This document shows positions 7,583 to 10,109 of a stretch of 10,109 nt of DNA, piece after piece. The notes below the pieces were generated by a model. It searched no databases, was not told the DNA's origin, and saw only the letters and a list, made by a program, of their open reading frames with translations. Position numbers and translations under genes: made by a program. Origin of the DNA: Candidatus Hydrogenedentota bacterium (GTDB lineage: Bacteria > Hydrogenedentota > Hydrogenedentia > Hydrogenedentiales > CAITNO01); assembly GCA_903922535.1 (NCBI GenBank), contig CAIXUF010000186.1, positions 1 through 10,109 on the forward strand, given 5' to 3'. Within the stretch, counting starts at the first letter, position 1; each line of letters begins with the position of its first letter.

Positions 7583-7607
7583 CAATTCCGCTTGCTCTAT
7601 TCTTTAC
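7572..7607 (+). terminator. Possible terminator hairpin overlapping the end of the propeller gene
   Basis: AGAGCGA (7572-7578) pairs with TTGCTCT (7592-7598) with one G-T wobble and a 13-base loop, followed by ATTCTTTAC. The stem is short and the T-tract imperfect, so support is modest. Its position at the stop codon, followed by a drop in GC content and a relic gene, fits the end of the operon. Confidence 0.35.
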
Positions 7608-7749
7608 GTCGTGGCGAAGCACACATCCTGGGCATGCGTAAGATGTCCTGTCTGTGTTCGGAATATCTGTTGAATCCCCTTCGTCAGTCCTGTCCTATTC
7701 CGCCTGAATTTGTACTGTTGACTGCCAAGTCTCTGCATTCTTTCGAGCG

Positions 7750-7777
7750 TTCAAAGATAATGACTTTATGTTATAAT
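7750..7777 (+). promoter_or_regulatory. Promoter with perfect extended -10 (TGTTATAAT)
   Basis: TATAAT at 7772-7777 is preceded by TG at 7769-7770, a perfect extended -10. A weak -35 (TTCAAA, 7750-7755) sits 16 bases upstream. Transcription would start at about 7784, right at the ATG at 7785 that begins the RAYT relic, so the ancestral transcript would have been nearly leaderless. In such GC-rich DNA this match is unlikely to be chance, though it is unproven. Confidence 0.55.
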
Positions 7778-7784
7778 ACATAGA

Positions 7785-8204
7785 ATGGGACCTAAGGCAG
7801 GCAACAGTAATATCGGCATTACCGCTTCGCGTGACGCAACGGGGCAAACCTCGCACAAAAACGTTCTTCAGGTGAGCCGTCTTGCAGCGAACCATGTGCA
7901 TCTGGTTCTTGTCCCGGAGAGTGTGGAAGTGCCGTACCGCGCGGTGGACCAGGCGCACCGGCGCCATACAGGGTGCGCAAGCTTCTCCCAAGAATGCGTG
8001 GACATTTGCGGCGGGGACGTTTTGCTTCGTTTGCCAACGATGACGTGTATCTGCGGCCCGGCAATGCGGCCTATCCGGTTGAATCCGGTAAGTAGTGCCT
8101 GTGCACCTCTATCGGGGCGCGACGATGGCTTTGGGCGCTTTCCCAGAAACCGTCACACATCGCCCCGAAGGCCAAGAAAGCTGATGTGGGCACGGTCTTC
8201 CTGA
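7785..8204 (+). pseudogene. Decayed REP-associated tyrosine transposase (RAYT, Y1_Tnp family)
   Basis: RAYTs are single-copy IS200/IS605-like (HUH) transposases linked to REP palindromes. The coding signal here is split over all three forward frames in the correct family order. The N-terminal MGPKAGN (7785-7805) is followed in another frame by VISALPLRVTQRGKPRTKTFF (7807-7869), matching the family's VIPGxPHHVTQRGNRRxxxFF, and then a stop at 7873. About 25 residues are missing before NHVHLVLVPES (from 7890), the HUH-region motif, and AVDQAHRRHT (to 7970). The next segment, in a third frame, reads RGHLRRGRFASF and NDDVYL (7997-8053), matching GHLWQGRFxSxxxDxxYL. The last, back in the first frame, reads LNPVSSACAPLSGRDDG (8079-8129), matching ELNPV and SSARAHLxGRDD with the intervening piece deleted. 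The 139-codon open frame across 7785-8204 is thus a composite of real and out-of-frame sequence. No intact transposase can be made. In the family the catalytic Tyr lies between the HUH motif and the C-terminus; I see no functional equivalent. Confidence 0.85.
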
Positions 8205-8251
8205 AACCGCTCAGTCAAAACAGGAATCCAGCGACACGTGCGGTAACGAAA

Positions 8252-8256
8252 AAGGA
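8252..8256 (+). promoter_or_regulatory. Ribosome binding site for the FnIII/InlB-repeat protein
   Basis: AAGGA lies nine bases before the ATG at 8266 and selects that start over the in-frame ATG three codons later. Confidence 0.6.
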
Positions 8257-8265
8257 CGACACGTC

Positions 8266-10109
8266 ATGAACCCAATGAGAACCTTCTGGGCGCTGATGGT
8301 GGCTCTCGCCATGACTCTGCCGGGCGTTTCCGGCGCTGTCGCCCAGAGTTCCACCGTCACCTTTTTCTGCGCGGTCGGCGTGGGCGTGGACCCTCCCAGC
8401 GCACCAATCACGCCCGGGGCAATTGCCATCACCCAAAACAGCATCACCTGGACCTGGGTGGACAACTCGGACAATGAAACCGGTTTCAAGGTGTATGACG
8501 ATCCCGGCGCGCGCGCGCCGGTAACGCTGCAAACAACTACGGCCTCCGGCGCCACCTCGTGGCAGCACAACGGCCTGTCTCCGGACACGCTGTATTCCTT
8601 CCAGGTGGCGGCCGTCGGCGCGGGCGGCGACAGCGGGAAGACGCAGACCTACACGGCGCGGACGCTGGCGGTTCCGGCCGCTCAGCCCGTGGTGGGCGGC
8701 ATGACCACGAACTCGCTCACCGTCTCCATCGGCGCCGAGGACGGCAACCCGGCAGGCACCGAATATGCCATTGAATTCTCGTCGGCGACTGACGGTCCCC
8801 TGTGGATTCAGACGGACGGGAGCATGGGGGAAACCGCGGTGTGGCACAGTGCCGGGCTTTGGGGCACCACGACCCTGTCCGGCCTGACGCCGAACACGGC
8901 CTACTCGTTCACGCTGTCGGCGCGCAGCACCGTCACGTGCGGCGTGACGGGTAGCGGCACCTGCACGGCGAACCCGACCAAGGTGGTCCATGGCGACACA
9001 AGTGACATCACGGTGACGCCCAACCCGCACTGGCACACCGTCAGCGTGGTGGACAGCGTGGAGGGCGCGCAGGCCGGGTCCTACACGACGACGGCGGTGA
9101 CCGGCCCGCGCACGGTGGCGGCGACCTTTGTGATTGACACGCACACCCTGACGTACTCCGCCGGGTCGAACGGCACTGTCTCCGGCACCTCACCGCAGAC
9201 AGTGAACCACGGCGGCAGCGGCACGGCGGTGACGGCGGTGCCGGGCACCGGTTACCACTTCACACAGTGGAGCGACGGGGTGCTGACAGCGGCGCGCACC
9301 GACACGCCGGTGACGGCCAACATCAGCGTTACGGCCAGCTTTGCGATCAACCAGTACACCCTGACCTACAGCGCCGGGTCGAACGGCTCCATCACGGGCG
9401 CCTCGCCGCAGACGGTAAACCATGGCGGCAGCGCTTCGGCGGTGACGGCCGTGGCAGGCACCGGTTACCACTTCACGCAGTGGAGCGATGGGGTGCTGAC
9501 GGCGGCTAGGACCGACACGCCGGTGACGGGCAACGTCAGCGTTACGGCCAGCTTTGCGATCAACCAGTACACCCTGACGTACACCGCCGGGGCAAACGGA
9601 TCTATCACGGGCACGTCGCCGCAGACCGTGAACCATGGCGGTAGCGGCGCCGCCGTGACGGCTGCACCAAATTCGGATTATCTCTTCGCGCAATGGAGCG
9701 ACACTTCGACACAGAACCCACGCACGGACACCAATGTCACGGGCAACATCAGCGTGACGGCGAGTTTCACCATTCTGGCCCCCGTGGTGACATCGTTCGC
9801 AATCAACGGCGGCGCGGCGACGACATCATCCCTTACGGTGACCTTGGACAACGCGGCGACACACAGCCCCGTGGACTACATGGCGAGCGAGTCCGCCAGC
9901 TTCTCCGGGGCGTCCTGGGCTGCCTATGGAACCCCGCCGCACTTCACGCTTTCGGGCGGCACGGGCGTGTGGACGGTGTACTTCAAGGTTCGCAACGCGG
10001 GCGGCGAATCCCCCGCGGTGAGCGACACAATCTTCCTCACCCCGGAAATGCTTTCCGTATCGGAGGGCACCTTCACCATGGGGCGCACCACGGCGGGCGA
10101 TGATGTGAC
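8266..10109 (+). CDS. Secreted modular protein: FnIII-like domains, InlB-type repeats and start of an FGE-sulfatase-like domain; 3'-truncated
   Basis: The frame stays open to the right edge, giving 614 residues. A Sec signal peptide (MRTFWALMVALAMTLPGVSG) likely ends after Ala26. Residues about 45-130 and 133-235 are fibronectin type III-like, with the typical GLSPDTLYSFQVAAV and GLTPNTAYSFTLSARS strands. A divergent half-repeat (about 245-290) precedes three 71-residue units at 294-364, 365-435 and 436-503, each with YxAGxNGxxxGxSPQTVNHGGS and QWSD, characteristic of divergent InlB B-repeat/Flg_new modules. Residues about 505-595 form an Ig-like module ending in WTVYFKVRNAGGESP. From residue 600 the text EGTFTMGRTTAGDD matches the beginning of formylglycine-generating-enzyme/SUMF1-like domains, cut by the edge. 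It is likely cell-surface or secreted; whether the FGE-like part is catalytic depends on cysteines outside the window. The gene has its own ribosome binding site and is separated from the upstream operon by the RAYT relic. Confidence 0.88.
   Translation, partial: MNPMRTFWALMVALAMTLPGVSGAVAQSSTVTFFCAVGVGVDPPSAPITPGAIAITQNSITWTWVDNSDNETGFKVYDDPGARAPVTLQTTTASGATSWQHNGLSPDTLYSFQVAAVGAGGDSGKTQTYTARTLAVPAAQPVVGGMTTNSLTVSIGAEDGNPAGTEYAIEFSSATDGPLWIQTDGSMGETAVWHSAGLWGTTTLSGLTPNTAYSFTLSARSTVTCGVTGSGTCTANPTKVVHGDTSDITVTPNPHWHTVSVVDSVEGAQAGSYTTTAVTGPRTVAATFVIDTHTLTYSAGSNGTVSGTSPQTVNHGGSGTAVTAVPGTGYHFTQWSDGVLTAARTDTPVTANISVTASFAINQYTLTYSAGSNGSITGASPQTVNHGGSASAVTAVAGTGYHFTQWSDGVLTAARTDTPVTGNVSVTASFAINQYTLTYTAGANGSITGTSPQTVNHGGSGAAVTAAPNSDYLFAQWSDTSTQNPRTDTNVTGNISVTASFTILAPVVTSFAINGGAATTSSLTVTLDNAATHSPVDYMASESASFSGASWAAYGTPPHFTLSGGTGVWTVYFKVRNAGGESPAVSDTIFLTPEMLSVSEGTFTMGRTTAGDDV
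8504..8521. repeat. 18-bp perfect GC palindrome inside the first FnIII-like domain
   Basis: The 18 bases from 8504 to 8521 are their own reverse complement, with an alternating (GC)6 core at 8507-8518 that could adopt Z-DNA or a cruciform. It encodes PGARAP in a loop of the first FnIII-like domain. It may simply reflect GC-rich codon choice. Confidence 0.6.
9145..9357 (+). repeat. InlB-type tandem repeat, copy 1 (213 bp)
   Basis: First of three in-frame 213-bp units, 71 residues each. It encodes TLTYSAGSNGTVSGTSPQTV and continues to SFAINQY. By eye it differs from copy 2 at about 27 of 213 positions. Confidence 0.85.
9358..9570 (+). repeat. InlB-type tandem repeat, copy 2 (213 bp)
   Basis: Same period as copy 1. 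The last 43 bases of the unit, running on into the next one (TCAGCGTTACGG through CAGTACACCCTGAC), are identical in copies 1 and 2, which points to recent duplication or homogenisation. Confidence 0.85.
9571..9774 (+). repeat. InlB-type tandem repeat, copy 3 (diverged 3' half)
   Basis: The first half is close to copies 1 and 2 (AGANGSITGTSPQTVNHGGS). The second half diverges (NSDYLFAQWSDTSTQNPRTD) but keeps the same length, then passes into the Ig-like module instead of another unit. Confidence 0.8.

Larger units (their letters stand above)
7583..8265 (+). other. 683-base stretch without an intact gene; AT-richer left part and transposase relic
   Basis: No intact gene is supported between the propeller gene and the FnIII/InlB protein. 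The first 200 bases are clearly less GC-rich than the flanking coding DNA and hold only a short TTG-initiated frame (7592-7783) with no recognisable protein features, which I do not call. Positions 7750-7777 look like a promoter and 7785 onward is a decayed RAYT transposase. Near the right end an inverted repeat pairs TTCCTG (8198-8203) with CAGGAA (8221-8226). The contrast in composition and the relic suggest inserted foreign DNA now eroding. Confidence 0.6.

Noticed and set aside
7718..7746. TTGACT (7718-7723) as a -35 box
   Set aside because: At 16-18 bases downstream there is no -10-like hexamer (TTTCGA region). The strong TATAAT at 7772 is too far away to pair with it.
7592..7783. 63-codon TTG-initiated frame in the AT-rich gap
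   Set aside because: No ribosome binding site, no recognisable motif, and it overlaps the predicted promoter.
9190..9693. Minus-strand 167-codon repetitive frame
   Set aside because: It is the mirror of the InlB-type repeats; its internal repetition simply follows the 213-bp units on the plus strand.
9145..9774. Repeat array considered as CRISPR or other noncoding array
   Set aside because: The period is exactly 71 codons, the frame is uninterrupted, differences are largely synonymous or conservative, and there are no short repeat/variable spacer units.

Overview
The window is about 10.1 kb of GC-rich bacterial DNA with every convincing gene on the + strand. The gene set points to a glycan-degrading, Gram-negative-type bacterium of the PVC group or Candidatus Hydrogenedentes. 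It includes a GH92 mannosidase, a Tat-exported sugar-isomerase relative, an exported tandem metallo-beta-lactamase-fold protein, an exported PL22-like beta-propeller, and a fibronectin/InlB-repeat/FGE surface protein. This placement is inference from gene content and composition; no rRNA or other phylogenetic marker is present.

Layout. Positions 2-2032 hold the 3' portion of a GH92 alpha-mannosidase that is cut by the left edge. A 75-nt gap with a small hairpin leads to a rubrerythrin (2108-2608). A C-rich 61-nt spacer with G-quadruplex potential on the opposite strand leads to a Tat-signal protein of the L-fucose isomerase-related family (2670-4208). Its stop overlaps by one base the start of a two-lobed metallo-beta-lactamase-fold protein (4208-6193). 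After 60 nt comes a secreted beta-propeller related to oligogalacturonate lyases (6254-7582). Positions 7583-8265 have no intact gene. This stretch is noticeably less GC-rich in its first 200 bases, carries a near-perfect extended -10 promoter, and contains the wreck of a REP-associated tyrosine transposase (RAYT) broken across three frames. From 8266 to the right edge runs a secreted modular protein: signal peptide, two fibronectin type III-like domains, three 213-bp InlB/Flg_new-type repeats, an Ig-like module, and the first residues of a formylglycine-generating-enzyme (FGE)-sulfatase-like domain. This last gene is open at the right edge.

How the genes may work together. Four of the five intact or partial enzyme genes carry export signals or belong to families that are normally exported (the GH92 N-terminus is outside the window). 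Together they look like an extracytoplasmic carbohydrate-processing locus: GH92 removes mannose, the PL22-like propeller may act on uronate-containing oligosaccharides, and the isomerase relative and MBL-fold protein are probably translationally coupled. Rubrerythrin is a cytoplasmic peroxide-detoxifying protein and is the odd member. The RAYT relic separates this locus from the FnIII/InlB/FGE surface protein, which is probably an independent transcription unit.

The features I judge most worth a second look are the degenerate N-terminal lobe of the MBL protein, the export of an isomerase-family protein together with its one-base coupling to the MBL gene, and the decayed RAYT with its promoter.
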